Positions 1-7,168 of a DNA stretch of 9,660 bases are shown in pieces (position 1 is the stretch's first letter; each line of letters begins with the position of its first letter). The position numbers and the translations under genes were made by a program. The DNA is taken from positions 1 to 9,660 of the forward strand of contig CAIWCQ010000247.1 of NCBI GenBank assembly GCA_903911165.1. Reading direction: 5' to 3'. Under the pieces are notes generated by a model, which saw only the letters and a list, made by a program, of their open reading frames with translations, made no database searches and was not told the DNA's origin. Source of the DNA: an uncultured Actinomycetes bacterium. GTDB taxonomy: Bacteria > Actinomycetota > Actinomycetes > Mycobacteriales > Mycobacteriaceae.

Positions 1-666
1 CCAACCAGCGCCGCCCGCGGACGCGTTCTCTTCGCGGCGATGGCAGCCGGCGCGGCCGCCGCGGCCGCCTACACCATGATGAGCCCGACCGCGCAACCCG
101 TCACGCGCACCGTCCTGGCCTCGACGCTGGTCGATACCGCCCCCGCTTCCCGCGGCGTGCAACTCGTCGCGGTCAAACCCGCCGCCGGCGCCGCTGTGGA
201 CGCCGAGGAGATCGCGCGCGGCGTCGCCTATGCCGCCGAACGCGCCGAGCGCGAAGCCCGGCTCCAACGCCCGCTATTCGTGCTGCCCACCCGGGGTCTG
301 TTCACCTCCGGCTTCGGTTATCGCTGGGGTGCGCTGCACGACGGCGTCGACCTGGCCGGCCCGGTTGGCACCCCGATTTACGCGGCCTCCGACGGTGTTG
401 TTATCGACGCCGGGCCCACCAACTCCGGTTACGGTGCCTGGGTCAAACTCCGGCACGCCGACGGCACCGTGACGCGCTACGGCCACATCAACAGCTGGGA
501 CGTGCAGATCGGTCAGCGGGTATTCGCCGGCGACCCGATCGCCACCATCGGCAACCGGGGCAACTCCACCGGGCCGCACCTGCACCTGAGCGTCCTGCTC
601 GACGGCGTCAATCCAATCGACCCGGTGTCGTGGATGGCCGCCCGCGGCGTGTCACTCAGCGGCTGA
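1..666 (+). CDS. Membrane-anchored M23 (LytM-type) peptidase, 5' end missing
   Basis: The reading frame is open to the first base, so the gene begins upstream; the ATG at 40 lies inside a hydrophobic stretch and is unlikely to be the true start. Seen: bases 16-81 encode an alanine-rich membrane segment preceded by arginines, then a linker and a charged helix, then a complete M23 domain. Counting from the ATG at 40, the zinc-site motif HDGVD gives H100 and D104, the catalytic histidine is H149 (RYGHI), and GPHLHL gives H180 and H182. All expected residues are present, so the enzyme should be active. Known of the family: M23 peptidases are zinc endopeptidases that cut peptidoglycan cross-bridges or stem peptides; actinobacterial versions are often membrane-tethered outside the cell. 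Inferred: cell-wall remodelling. Position and orientation next to uvrD1 match Rv0950c of M. tuberculosis. Substrate cannot be told from sequence. Confidence 0.92.
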   Translation, partial: PTSAARGRVLFAAMAAGAAAAAAYTMMSPTAQPVTRTVLASTLVDTAPASRGVQLVAVKPAAGAAVDAEEIARGVAYAAERAEREARLQRPLFVLPTRGLFTSGFGYRWGALHDGVDLAGPVGTPIYAASDGVVIDAGPTNSGYGAWVKLRHADGTVTRYGHINSWDVQIGQRVFAGDPIATIGNRGNSTGPHLHLSVLLDGVNPIDPVSWMAARGVSLSG

Positions 667-669
667 TCC

Positions 670-698
670 GCCCACCCGAACTTGGGGTCGGGCTGGGC
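670..698 (+). terminator. Hairpin just after the M23 gene, candidate terminator
   Basis: Three bases after the M23 stop, GCCCACCCGA (670-679) can pair with TCGGG plus TGGGC (688-692 and 694-698), leaving an 8-base loop and one bulged C at 693. That is ten base pairs, nearly all GC. No T-run follows, which is common for mycobacterial stem-loop terminators. It lies between two convergent genes, so it could act in both directions. Confidence 0.5.
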
Positions 699-717
699 TG
701 AAGACCGGGAACTTCAG
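698..717 (-). terminator. Short hairpin after uvrD1, candidate terminator
   Basis: CTGAAG (698-703) and CTTCAG (712-717) form a perfect 6-bp stem with an 8-base loop, 8 bases beyond the uvrD1 stop codon. It touches the larger hairpin at 670-698, so only one of the two may be the functional structure for each transcript. There is no T-run. Confidence 0.3.
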
Positions 718-725
718 GTCGGTAA

Positions 726-3080
726 CTACAGCTTTTGCACCGGTGCATAGTTGTGCATCAGCTTGACCCGCCCCGCACTGCCGAAGTCGATCAGCGACAT
801 CGCCGACTCCCCGGCTCCGGAAACCTCCTCGACCCGACCCAGCCCGTACTTGTCGTGATTGACCCGGTCTCCCGGAGCGAGGACCAGCAGCACGCGCTTG
901 CCGCCCGCGCCGGCCGGCGCCTGCCGCAGCGGGCCGGGGCGGCCGGTGACGGTGGCCCGCGGTGACGGCGCCTCATCGGTGCGGCGCCAGTCGATCAACT
1001 CCTCGGGAATCTCACGCAGGAACCTCGACTCCGGGTTGAGCATGGGCTGACCCCAGGCCGAGCGCACCTTGGCCCGGCTCAGATACAACCGCTTACGGGC
1101 CCTGGTGATGCCGACGTAGGCCAGGCGGCGCTCCTCGTTCAATTCCGCCGGGTCGCCGAGTGCCCGCATGTGCGGGAACATGCCGTCCTCCCAGCCGGTG
1201 ACGAACACCACCGGGAATTCCAGGCCTTTAGCGGTGTGCAACGTCATGAGCGTGACCACCCCGGTGTCGTTGTCGGGCAACTCGTCGGAGTCGGCCACCA
1301 GCGATACCCGCTCCAGAAACTCGGCCAGCGCGCCGGCCTGTGCGAGGTCGTCATCGCCGGAGTCGTCGGCAGCGTCGAGGTCGGTCTCCAGCGCTGCGGC
1401 GTTGGCCCGGTCGATACTGAACTCATGGGCGACGCTGACTAACTCGTTGAGGTTGTCCAGGCGGGCCAGATCCTGTGGATCATTCGAGGACTCCAACTCC
1501 GCGCGATAACCGGTCCGTTCGAGTACGGCCTCGACGAGATCCCCGAGTTCGTCGCCGCGGCGTTCGCGCAGATCGTCGAGCAGTTTCACGAAGCCGTCGA
1601 TCGCCTTTTCGGCGCGGGTGTTGAGCATCGGCGCTTTGCCTGCGGCCGCGGCACCGAGTGCCTCGGCGAACGTGCAACCGGCACTCTCGGCGTAGACGGC
1701 CACGCATGCCTCTGCTCGGTCGCCGATGCCGCGGCGCGGGGTATTCAAAATCCGCCGCAGGCTCACCGCGTCGCCGGGATTGTCCAGCACCCTCAAATAG
1801 GCGACGACGTCGCGAATCTCCCTGCGTTCGTAGAACCGGACGCCGCCGACAACCTTGTAGGGGATGCCGGCGCGGATGAACACCTCCTCGACCGAACGGG
1901 AGGAATTGTTGGTGCGGTAGAAGACCGCAACGTCGTTGTAAGCGATATCGCCCCGGTCGGCGAGTGCGTCGATCTCCCCGGCGACAAATCTGGCCTCGTC
2001 GTGTTCGTTGTCGGCGACGTAGCCGACGATGGGGTCACCGTCTCCGGCATCCGTCCACAGTCTCTTCTCGCGGCGGCCGCTGTTGCGCGCGATCACCGCA
2101 TTGGCGGCCGACAGGATGTTTTGAGTCGAGCGGTAGTTCTGCTCGAGCAGAATCGTTGTGGCGCTGGGGAAGTCGCGCTCGAAGTCCTCAATGTTGCGGA
2201 TGGTGGCACCGCGGAAGGCATAGATGGATTGATCGGCGTCGCCCACCACGCACAGTTCCGCAGGTGACACCTCATCGGAGCTTCCCGCCCCGACGAGCTC
2301 ACGGACCAAGACGTACTGGGCGTGGTTGGTGTCCTGGTATTCGTCGACCAGGACGTGCCGGAACCGTCGGCGGTAGTGCTGCGCGATCTGCGGGTGGCTC
2401 TGCAGCACCGCCACCGTCTCACCGATCAGATCGTCGAAGTCGAACGCGTTCGCCGAGCGCGGGCGGCGCTGATACTCGCCGTAGACCTCGGCCACGATGC
2501 GCGCCAGGTCGTCGCCGTCCGGCACCAGGTCGAGCACCGACTGCTCCGGACTGATCAACTCGTTTTTCAGGTTGGAAATCGAATTGGACAGCAGGCGTGG
2601 CGAGTAGCGCTTGACGTCGATGCCCATATCGCGGCCGATCATCAGCAACAGCCGCCGGGAGTCGTCGGCGTCGTAGATCGAAAAGTTCGAGTTGCGCCCG
2701 GGCAGCAGTGCGGCCTGCTGACGCAGAATCCGCACGCAGGTGGAGTGGAACGTCGACACCCACATGGTCCGGGCCCGCGGGCCGATGAGTTCGGCCACCC
2801 GGTCGCGCATCTCGGCGGCGGCCTTGTTGGTGAAGGTGATGGCCAGGACCTCACCCGCACCGACGCCACGAGCGGCAAGCAGGTGGGCGATCCGGCGGGT
2901 GAGCACCGCGGTCTTGCCCGAACCAGCGCCGGCCACGATCAGCAGCGGGGCACCCTGGTGCAGCACGGCCCGGCGCTGTTGGTCATTGAGACCGTCCAGC
3001 AGTTCGGCGGCCTCGGCGGCCGCTGTGCCGTCGTCGGCGGCCTCGGCGGCCGCGGTGCCGTCGTCGGTGTGAACACTCAT
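726..3080 (-). CDS. uvrD1: ATP-dependent DNA helicase UvrD1 (UvrD/PcrA family)
   Basis: Superfamily 1A 3'-to-5' DNA helicase of 784 residues; the M. tuberculosis protein is about 771. Motifs in order: Q-motif LNDQQ (31-35), Walker A AGAGSGKT (50-57), motif Ia TFTNKAAAEM (82-91), motif II DEYQDT (246-251), motif III GDADQSIYAFRGA (280-292), motif IV QNYRST (314-319), motif V TLHTAKGLEF (613-622), motif VI YVGITRAR (655-662). Residues 733-784 form the C-terminal Tudor-like domain (GDRVNHDKYGLG), which in UvrD/PcrA proteins contacts RNA polymerase. Cys459 in the 2B domain appears equivalent to the cysteine (451) reported to drive redox-dependent dimerisation of the M. tuberculosis enzyme. Known role: nucleotide-excision repair and displacement of RNA or protein from DNA; mycobacterial UvrD1 also works with Ku. 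The start giving MSVH agrees with the M. tuberculosis N-terminus. Residues 6-25 are a duplicated DDGTAAAEAA. No mycobacterial SOS box (TCGAAC-N4-GTTCGA) is seen upstream. Confidence 0.97.
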   Translation of the reverse strand: MSVHTDDGTAAAEAADDGTAAAEAAELLDGLNDQQRRAVLHQGAPLLIVAGAGSGKTAVLTRRIAHLLAARGVGAGEVLAITFTNKAAAEMRDRVAELIGPRARTMWVSTFHSTCVRILRQQAALLPGRNSNFSIYDADDSRRLLLMIGRDMGIDVKRYSPRLLSNSISNLKNELISPEQSVLDLVPDGDDLARIVAEVYGEYQRRPRSANAFDFDDLIGETVAVLQSHPQIAQHYRRRFRHVLVDEYQDTNHAQYVLVRELVGAGSSDEVSPAELCVVGDADQSIYAFRGATIRNIEDFERDFPSATTILLEQNYRSTQNILSAANAVIARNSGRREKRLWTDAGDGDPIVGYVADNEHDEARFVAGEIDALADRGDIAYNDVAVFYRTNNSSRSVEEVFIRAGIPYKVVGGVRFYERREIRDVVAYLRVLDNPGDAVSLRRILNTPRRGIGDRAEACVAVYAESAGCTFAEALGAAAAGKAPMLNTRAEKAIDGFVKLLDDLRERRGDELGDLVEAVLERTGYRAELESSNDPQDLARLDNLNELVSVAHEFSIDRANAAALETDLDAADDSGDDDLAQAGALAEFLERVSLVADSDELPDNDTGVVTLMTLHTAKGLEFPVVFVTGWEDGMFPHMRALGDPAELNEERRLAYVGITRARKRLYLSRAKVRSAWGQPMLNPESRFLREIPEELIDWRRTDEAPSPRATVTGRPGPLRQAPAGAGGKRVLLVLAPGDRVNHDKYGLGRVEEVSGAGESAMSLIDFGSAGRVKLMHNYAPVQKL
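3004..3063. repeat. 30-bp tandem duplication in the 5' end of uvrD1
   Basis: Two 30-base copies, 3004-3033 and 3034-3063, are identical except at one position (T at 3024, G at 3054). The unit is a whole number of codons and duplicates ten residues, DDGTAAAEAA, in the disordered N-terminal tail ahead of the helicase core, so the frame is kept. A partial third unit start (TCGG) follows at 3064. Confidence 0.93.
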
Positions 3081-3089
3081 GTCAGCACC

Positions 3090-3095
3090 AACCTA
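3090..3095 (-). promoter_or_regulatory. Candidate -10 element for uvrD1
   Basis: On the minus strand the hexamer TAGGTT fits the mycobacterial TANNNT -10 pattern. It ends 9 bases before the uvrD1 ATG, so initiation would leave a leader of only about 2-3 bases, and no good Shine-Dalgarno sequence precedes the ATG. No clear -35 is seen. Short motif in a short gap, so support is modest. Confidence 0.33.
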
Positions 3096-3227
3096 CCGCC
3101 GTTCGGCGACGGTTATTTTGCGCACGCGCCGGTCGGAGTGGCACACTTCGCTGGTGCAGGTGGGTTTCTTGTCCGGGGCCTCGACGAGATGACACAAGAG
3201 ACTCCTCCCGGGGAGAATGCCCCACTC

Positions 3228-3233
3228 GAGGAG
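3228..3233 (+). promoter_or_regulatory. Ribosome binding site GAGGAG deciding the chorismate mutase start
   Basis: GAGGAG is followed after six bases by the ATG at 3240, near-ideal spacing. The upstream in-frame ATG at 3189 has nothing comparable. The same six bases are perfectly complementary to CTCCTC at 3202-3207, so the site can be hidden in a hairpin. Caveat: if translation starts at 3189 these bases merely encode part of Leu-Glu-Glu-Ile. Confidence 0.6.
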
Positions 3234-3239
3234 ATAGCT

Positions 3240-3497
3240 ATGCCCGTCGACGCGGAACCCGATATCGACGCCCTGCGCATCGAGATCGACCGTCTCGACG
3301 CCGAGATCCTGGCGGCGGTGAAGCGGCGTACCGAGGTCTCGCAGGTGATCGGCAAGGTCCGGATGGCCTCCGGCGGAACCCGGCTGGTGCACAGCCGGGA
3401 GATGAAGGTCATCGAGCGCTACGGCGAGCTTGGCGCCGACGGCAAGGACTTGGCGATGCTGCTGCTGCGGATGGGCCGCGGCCGGCTCGGGCACTGA
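3240..3497 (+). CDS. Chorismate mutase, intracellular AroQ-delta type
   Basis: Converts chorismate to prephenate, the branch to phenylalanine and tyrosine, in the cytoplasm. From ATG 3240 it has 85 residues, an all-helical single domain. Arg13, Arg30, Arg41 and Arg53 align with the active-site arginines of the M. tuberculosis enzyme (Rv0948c); the core RMASGGTRLVHSREMKVIER and the C-terminal tail RLGH are conserved. Known for Rv0948c: weakly active alone and strongly activated by complex formation with DAHP synthase (AroG), with the C-terminal tail at the interface. The intact tail suggests the same here, with the DAHP synthase encoded elsewhere. Start choice: 3240 has a strong ribosome binding site and matches the roughly 90-residue form studied for M. 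tuberculosis. ATG 3189 would give 102 residues, and its extension (PPGENA) resembles the 105-residue Rv0948c annotation, so it stays possible. A TATTTT hexamer at 3114-3119 is a weak promoter candidate. Divergent from uvrD1. Confidence 0.93.
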   Translation: MPVDAEPDIDALRIEIDRLDAEILAAVKRRTEVSQVIGKVRMASGGTRLVHSREMKVIERYGELGADGKDLAMLLLRMGRGRLGH

Positions 3498-3516
3498 CGT
3501 TCTCCAGCGCGAGCGT

Positions 3517-3538
3517 GCGTGTCGGTACGCCGACACGC
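3517..3538. terminator. Strong 9-bp hairpin between convergent genes, candidate bidirectional terminator
   Basis: GCGTGTCGG (3517-3525) and CCGACACGC (3530-3538) form a perfect 9-bp stem with a TACG tetraloop. It begins 20 bases after the chorismate mutase stop and ends 51 bases from the stop of the convergent aldehyde dehydrogenase gene. An outer pair, ACGTTCT (3497-3503) with AGAACGT (3544-3550), could enclose it. There is no T-run, but stem strength and position suit termination of both transcripts. Confidence 0.6.
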
Positions 3539-3544
3539 CGCCCA

Positions 3545-3557
3545 GAACGTGACGTTC
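3545..3557. repeat. 13-base palindrome GAACGT-G-ACGTTC
   Basis: Perfect inverted repeat of two 6-base arms around a central G. Its left arm also takes part in the possible outer stem with 3497-3503, so two alternative foldings compete. It could be a protein-binding site or part of a dispersed palindromic element; no function can be read from sequence. Confidence 0.5.
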
Positions 3558-3589
3558 GCGCACCCTCGTCGAAGCCGGCGGGCGGTTGA

Positions 3590-5047
3590 CTACGGCGTCA
3601 GCGCGATGTACTTGATGTCGAGGTACTCCTCGATGCCCTCGTAGCCGCCTTCCCGGCCGAAGCCGGACTCCTTGACACCGCCGAACGGTGCAGCGGGGTC
3701 GGAGATCACCCCGCGGTTGACTCCCACCATGCCGGCCTCGAGGGCCTCGGCCACCCGTAGCGCGCGGTCGAGCGAGGCGGTGAAGATGTAGGCCGCGAGC
3801 CCGTACTCGGTGTCGTTGGCCGCGGCGATGCCCTGCTCCTCGGTGTCGAACCCGACGATCGGGGCGACCGGTCCGAACACCTCCTCTTTGAGGATCCGAG
3901 CGTTCGCCGGTACGTCGACGAGCACGGTCGCCGGGTAGAAATTGCCCGGCCCACCCGGCGCCTGCCCGCCGACAGCCACCGTCGCGCCCTTCTCGACGGC
4001 GTCATCGACGAGTTCCTGGACGGTGGCGAGCTGGTTCGGGTTGATCAACGGGCCCAGCTTCGCCGAGGGATCCAGGCCGTTGCCGAGGTTCATGTCGCTC
4101 ATCCGTTTGACGAACTTGTCGGTGAACTCTTCGAGCAGCGGTGTGGCCACATAGAGGCGGTTCGCCGCCGTGCAGGCCTCGCCACCGTTACGCATCTTGG
4201 CCAGCATCGCCCCGTCGACCGCGGCGTCGACGTCGGCATCGTCGAAGACCACGAAGGGCGCGTTACCGCCGAGTTCCATCGACGTGCGCAACAACTTGTC
4301 TGCCGACTGCTTCACCAGCGCCTTGCCCACCCCGGTGGAGCCGGTGAACGTCAGCTTGCGCAGCCGGCCGTCATCGATCAGCGCTGTCGTGACCTCGCGA
4401 GGCTTGTCGGTCGCCAGCACCGAGAGCACCCCGGCGGGCAGCCCCGCCTCGGTCATCAGCTTGGCCAGCAGCAGCATGGTCAGCGGAGTCTCCTGGGCCG
4501 GCTTGACGATCATGGTGCAACCCGCCGCCAGCGCCGGGCCGATCTTGCGGGTGCCCATTGCCAGCGGAAAGTTCCACGGCGTGATCGCGAAGCATGGACC
4601 GACCGGCTGTTTGGTGACGACGATGCGGCCGGTTCCGGCCGGACTCGGGGTGTAGCGGCCGCCGATGCGGACCGCCTCCTCGGCGAACCACCGGAAGAAC
4701 TCAGCACCGTATTTGACCTCGCCCATGCTCTCGGGCAGCACCTTGCCCATCTCCAGCGTCATCAGGGTGGCGAAGTCCTCGGCACGGTCGATGATCATCT
4801 CGAACACCGCGCGCAAAACCTCCCCGCGCTCGCGCGCCGGGGTGGCGGCCCAGGTGGCCTGCACCGAACAGGCCGCGTCCATCGCGGCCAGTGCATCGAC
4901 GGCGGTGGCATTGCCCACCGCGATCAGGACCTCGCCGGTGGCGGGGTTGAGGACCTCGAAGGTCGACGACGCGGGTCGCTCCTCGCCACCGATCCACAGC
5001 CCGGTCGGAACCGAGGCCAACAACCGGTGAATATCTGAAGTAGCCAT
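3590..5047 (-). CDS. Aldehyde dehydrogenase, succinate-semialdehyde dehydrogenase (GabD) type
   Basis: Full-length ALDH-superfamily enzyme of 485 residues, the usual GabD length. It would oxidise an aldehyde, most likely succinate semialdehyde to succinate, using NAD(P)+ in the cytoplasm. Seen: PWNFP with oxyanion-hole Asn159, VKPA with cofactor-binding Lys182, Rossmann glycine motif GSTGVG (236-241), general base Glu258 in MELGGNAP, catalytic Cys292 in [10 protein letters not shown], and EEVFGP (388-393) with the ribose-binding glutamate. The C-terminal [27 protein letters not shown] strongly resembles the GabD ending. The second cysteine next to the nucleophile in E. coli GabD (CVC) is alanine here (CTA), so that local disulphide switch is absent. 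No GABA transaminase lies nearby, so the true substrate is open; another semialdehyde is possible. It stands between the chorismate mutase and pgi genes, a position where I do not recall an ALDH in M. tuberculosis. Divergent from pgi with 49 bases between. Confidence 0.9.
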   Translation of the reverse strand: MATSDIHRLLASVPTGLWIGGEERPASSTFEVLNPATGEVLIAVGNATAVDALAAMDAACSVQATWAATPARERGEVLRAVFEMIIDRAEDFATLMTLEMGKVLPESMGEVKYGAEFFRWFAEEAVRIGGRYTPSPAGTGRIVVTKQPVGPCFAITPWNFPLAMGTRKIGPALAAGCTMIVKPAQETPLTMLLLAKLMTEAGLPAGVLSVLATDKPREVTTALIDDGRLRKLTFTGSTGVGKALVKQSADKLLRTSMELGGNAPFVVFDDADVDAAVDGAMLAKMRNGGEACTAANRLYVATPLLEEFTDKFVKRMSDMNLGNGLDPSAKLGPLINPNQLATVQELVDDAVEKGATVAVGGQAPGGPGNFYPATVLVDVPANARILKEEVFGPVAPIVGFDTEEQGIAAANDTEYGLAAYIFTASLDRALRVAEALEAGMVGVNRGVISDPAAPFGGVKESGFGREGGYEGIEEYLDIKYIALTP

Positions 5048-5083
5048 AGGTCAATCATCTACACCGTGCGGGCGCGGTGCGCA

Positions 5084-5089
5084 TAGGGT
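5084..5089 (+). promoter_or_regulatory. Candidate -10 element for a leaderless pgi transcript
   Basis: TAGGGT fits TANNNT and ends seven bases before the A of the pgi ATG, the distance at which transcription would begin on or one base before the start codon. No convincing Shine-Dalgarno sequence precedes the ATG, which fits leaderless translation, a frequent mode in mycobacteria. No clear -35 is seen. Confidence 0.45.
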
Positions 5090-5096
5090 CGGTCGA

Positions 5097-6746
5097 ATGA
5101 GTGCAAACACCTCCGCCGGTGCCGCCTGGGAAGCCCTGCGTCGCCATCATGACCAGATCGCAGACACCACGCTGCGGGAGTTCTTCGCCGCCGACGACAA
5201 CCGCGGCCGGGATCTGACCCTGACCGTCGGCGACCTCTACATCGACTACAGCAAGCACCGGGTCGACCGCGAGACGCTGACATTGCTGGTGGATCTGGCC
5301 CGCGCGGCCGGGCTGGAACAACGCCGCGATGCGATGTACGCGGGCGAACACATCAACACCTCGGAGGATCGCGCCGTGCTGCACACCGCGCTGCGCCTGC
5401 CGCGCGATGCGACATTGTCGGTCGACGGTCAGGACGTGGTGGCTGACGTACACGAGGTACTCGACGCGATGGGTGACTTCACCGACCGACTGCGCAATGG
5501 CGCGTGGACCGGCGCCACCGGCAAGCGGATCACCTGCGTTGTCAACATCGGCATCGGCGGCTCGGACCTCGGGCCGGCGATGGCTTACCAAGCCTTGCGG
5601 CACTATGCCGATGCCGGGATCTCGGCGCGTTTCGTCTCCAATGTCGACCCGGCAGACGTAGTCGCCAAAATCGACGGACTCGACCCTGCCACAACGCTTT
5701 TCGTCGTCGCCTCCAAGACCTTCACCACCCTGGAGACACTGACGAACGCGACGGCGGCGCGGCGCTGGCTCACTGACACGCTCGGCGAGGACGCGGTGGC
5801 CAAACACTTCGTGGCGGTGTCGACGAACAAGAAACTGGTCGAGGGCTTCGGTATCGATTCAGCCAATATGTTCGGCTTCTGGGACTGGGTGGGCGGACGG
5901 TACTCGGTGGACTCTGCGATCGGGCTATCGCTGATGGCAGTGATAGGCCGCGAGGCGTTCGCGGATTTCCTGTCCGGATTCCACATCGTCGACCGCCATT
6001 TCGCCACCGCGCCGCTGGAGTCCAACGCGCCAGTGGTGCTGGGCCTGATCGGGCTGTGGTACTCCGATTTCTTTGGTGCCGAGACCCGCGCGGTGCTGCC
6101 GTACTCCAACGATATGGCGAGGTTTGCGGCCTACCTGCAACAGCTGACCATGGAGTCCAACGGCAAATCGGTGCGCGCCGACGGCACGCCGGTGACCGCG
6201 GCCACCGGTGAGATCTTCTGGGGCGAGCCGGGGACCAACGGCCAGCATGCGTTCTACCAACTTCTGCATCAGGGCACCCGACTGGTGCCGGCCGACTTCA
6301 TCGGGTTTTCCCAGCCGACCGACGACCTGCCGACCGCCGACGGCACCGGAAGCATGCACGACCTGCTGATGAGCAATTTCTTCGCCCAGACCCAGGTGCT
6401 GGCTTTCGGCAAGACCGCCGCGGAGATCGCCGCGGAGGGGACGCCGCCAGGGGTGGTGCCGCACAAGGTGATGCCGGGCAACAAGCCGTCGACGTCGATA
6501 CTGGCTACCCGGCTGACACCGTCGGTGCTGGGTCAATTGATCGCGCTCTATGAGCACCAGGTGTTCACCGAGGGAGTGATCTGGGGAATCGACTCCTTCG
6601 ACCAGTGGGGAGTGGAACTGGGCAAGACCCAGGCCATGGCACTTCTTCCGGTGCTCACCGAAGATGCCTCACCCGCGCCGCAGTCAGATGGCTCCACTGA
6701 TGCACTGGTTCGCCGGTATCGCCAGGAACGCGGCCGGGCCGGGTAA
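5097..6746 (+). CDS. pgi: Glucose-6-phosphate isomerase
   Basis: Interconverts glucose 6-phosphate and fructose 6-phosphate in glycolysis and gluconeogenesis, in the cytoplasm. 549 residues, the normal bacterial length. Seen: sugar-phosphate-binding [10 protein letters not shown] (151-160) and SKTFTTLET (206-214), the Pgi signature [20 protein letters not shown] (259-278), MESNGK with base Glu353, [13 protein letters not shown] with ring-opening His384, [11 protein letters not shown] (455-465) and ELGKTQ with Lys510. Glu353, His384 and Lys510 correspond to E. coli Glu355, His386 and Lys514. The whole chain is colinear with the family, with no truncation. The start fits the conserved N-terminal length and the leaderless -10 at 5084-5089. 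Its stop is 11 bases from the stop of the convergent holin-like gene. Orthologue of M. tuberculosis Rv0946c by context and sequence. Confidence 0.98.
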   Translation: MSANTSAGAAWEALRRHHDQIADTTLREFFAADDNRGRDLTLTVGDLYIDYSKHRVDRETLTLLVDLARAAGLEQRRDAMYAGEHINTSEDRAVLHTALRLPRDATLSVDGQDVVADVHEVLDAMGDFTDRLRNGAWTGATGKRITCVVNIGIGGSDLGPAMAYQALRHYADAGISARFVSNVDPADVVAKIDGLDPATTLFVVASKTFTTLETLTNATAARRWLTDTLGEDAVAKHFVAVSTNKKLVEGFGIDSANMFGFWDWVGGRYSVDSAIGLSLMAVIGREAFADFLSGFHIVDRHFATAPLESNAPVVLGLIGLWYSDFFGAETRAVLPYSNDMARFAAYLQQLTMESNGKSVRADGTPVTAATGEIFWGEPGTNGQHAFYQLLHQGTRLVPADFIGFSQPTDDLPTADGTGSMHDLLMSNFFAQTQVLAFGKTAAEIAAEGTPPGVVPHKVMPGNKPSTSILATRLTPSVLGQLIALYEHQVFTEGVIWGIDSFDQWGVELGKTQAMALLPVLTEDASPAPQSDGSTDALVRRYRQERGRAG

Positions 6747-6757
6747 GACCGCGCGGA

Positions 6758-7156
6758 TCAGCCGCCGACGGCGCGCTCAGCGCTGCGGAACGGCAGCGAC
6801 AGTGCCCAGCCCACCAGTGATAGCAGGATCGCCGCCCAGATCGCCGTCCACCAGAAATGGTCGATCTGCAAACCCCAGTGCGTGGTGTGCTCGGTAATCC
6901 ACGCGGTGATCCACAGCATCAGCGCATTGATCACGATGTGGAAAAGCCCCAGGGTCAGAATGTAGAGCGGGATCGACAGCACCTGCACAATCGGTTTGAT
7001 CACTGCGTTGACTAAACCGAAGATCAGCGCCACCACCGCGACGATGCCGACTTTCTGGATGGTGCTGGAACCACCGACGAAGTCAATCCCCGGCACGATC
7101 AGGGTGACGACCCACAGTGCCAGGCCGGTGAGACCGACCCGGAGCAGAAAACTCAT
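6758..7156 (-). CDS. Small four-helix membrane protein, YvlD / phage-holin-4 superfamily
   Basis: 132 residues with four predicted membrane segments, roughly 4-22, 36-53, 60-87 and 101-121. The stretch NAVIKPIVQVLSIPLYILTL (50-69), with asparagine and lysine-proline in a helix followed by a hydrophobic run, is the hallmark of the YvlD / mycobacterial membrane protein family (PF04020, called phage holin family 4). Despite the name, chromosomal members are widespread and not tied to phage; no lysis genes are near. Function is unknown; some Firmicute members belong to cell-envelope stress regulons. It starts 12 bases after the cobF stop and lacks a clear ribosome binding site, so it is probably the last gene of the MFS-cobF transcript and translationally coupled. 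The short C-terminal tail (RSAERAVGG) is polar. Family call firm, role not. Confidence 0.85.
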   Translation of the reverse strand: MSFLLRVGLTGLALWVVTLIVPGIDFVGGSSTIQKVGIVAVVALIFGLVNAVIKPIVQVLSIPLYILTLGLFHIVINALMLWITAWITEHTTHWGLQIDHFWWTAIWAAILLSLVGWALSLPFRSAERAVGG

Positions 7157-7168
7157 CGATCGATCATG

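Noticed and set aside
2322..3188. Open frame of 289 codons on + upstream of, and in frame with, chorismate mutase, antisense to uvrD1
   Set aside because: It is the complement of the well-conserved uvrD1 gene, has no family resemblance, and long antisense frames are expected at this GC content. Chorismate mutase has its own start codons at 3189 and 3240.
3081..3188. SOS box upstream of the DNA-repair gene uvrD1
   Set aside because: No TCGAAC-N4-GTTCGA-like sequence on either strand; CGCCG-TT-CGGCG near 3097-3108 is a GC palindrome that does not match.
5055..5807. 250-codon open frame on - opposite the 5' half of pgi
   Set aside because: Shadow of pgi; no recognisable motifs, and pgi is beyond doubt.
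5925..6557. 210-codon open frame on - opposite the 3' half of pgi
   Set aside because: Same reason: composition of a GC-rich shadow frame, no family signature.
6758..7156. Possible prophage remnant, because of the phage-holin family name
   Set aside because: No integrase, lysin, tail or attachment site is nearby; the family is widespread as ordinary chromosomal membrane proteins.
7157..7168. Five-codon mini-ORF (ATG ATC GAT CGA TGA) on - whose stop overlaps the ATG of the holin-like gene
   Set aside because: It arises from the simple repeat ATCGATCGAT; too short, without a ribosome binding site, and coupling to cobF explains translation of the next gene.
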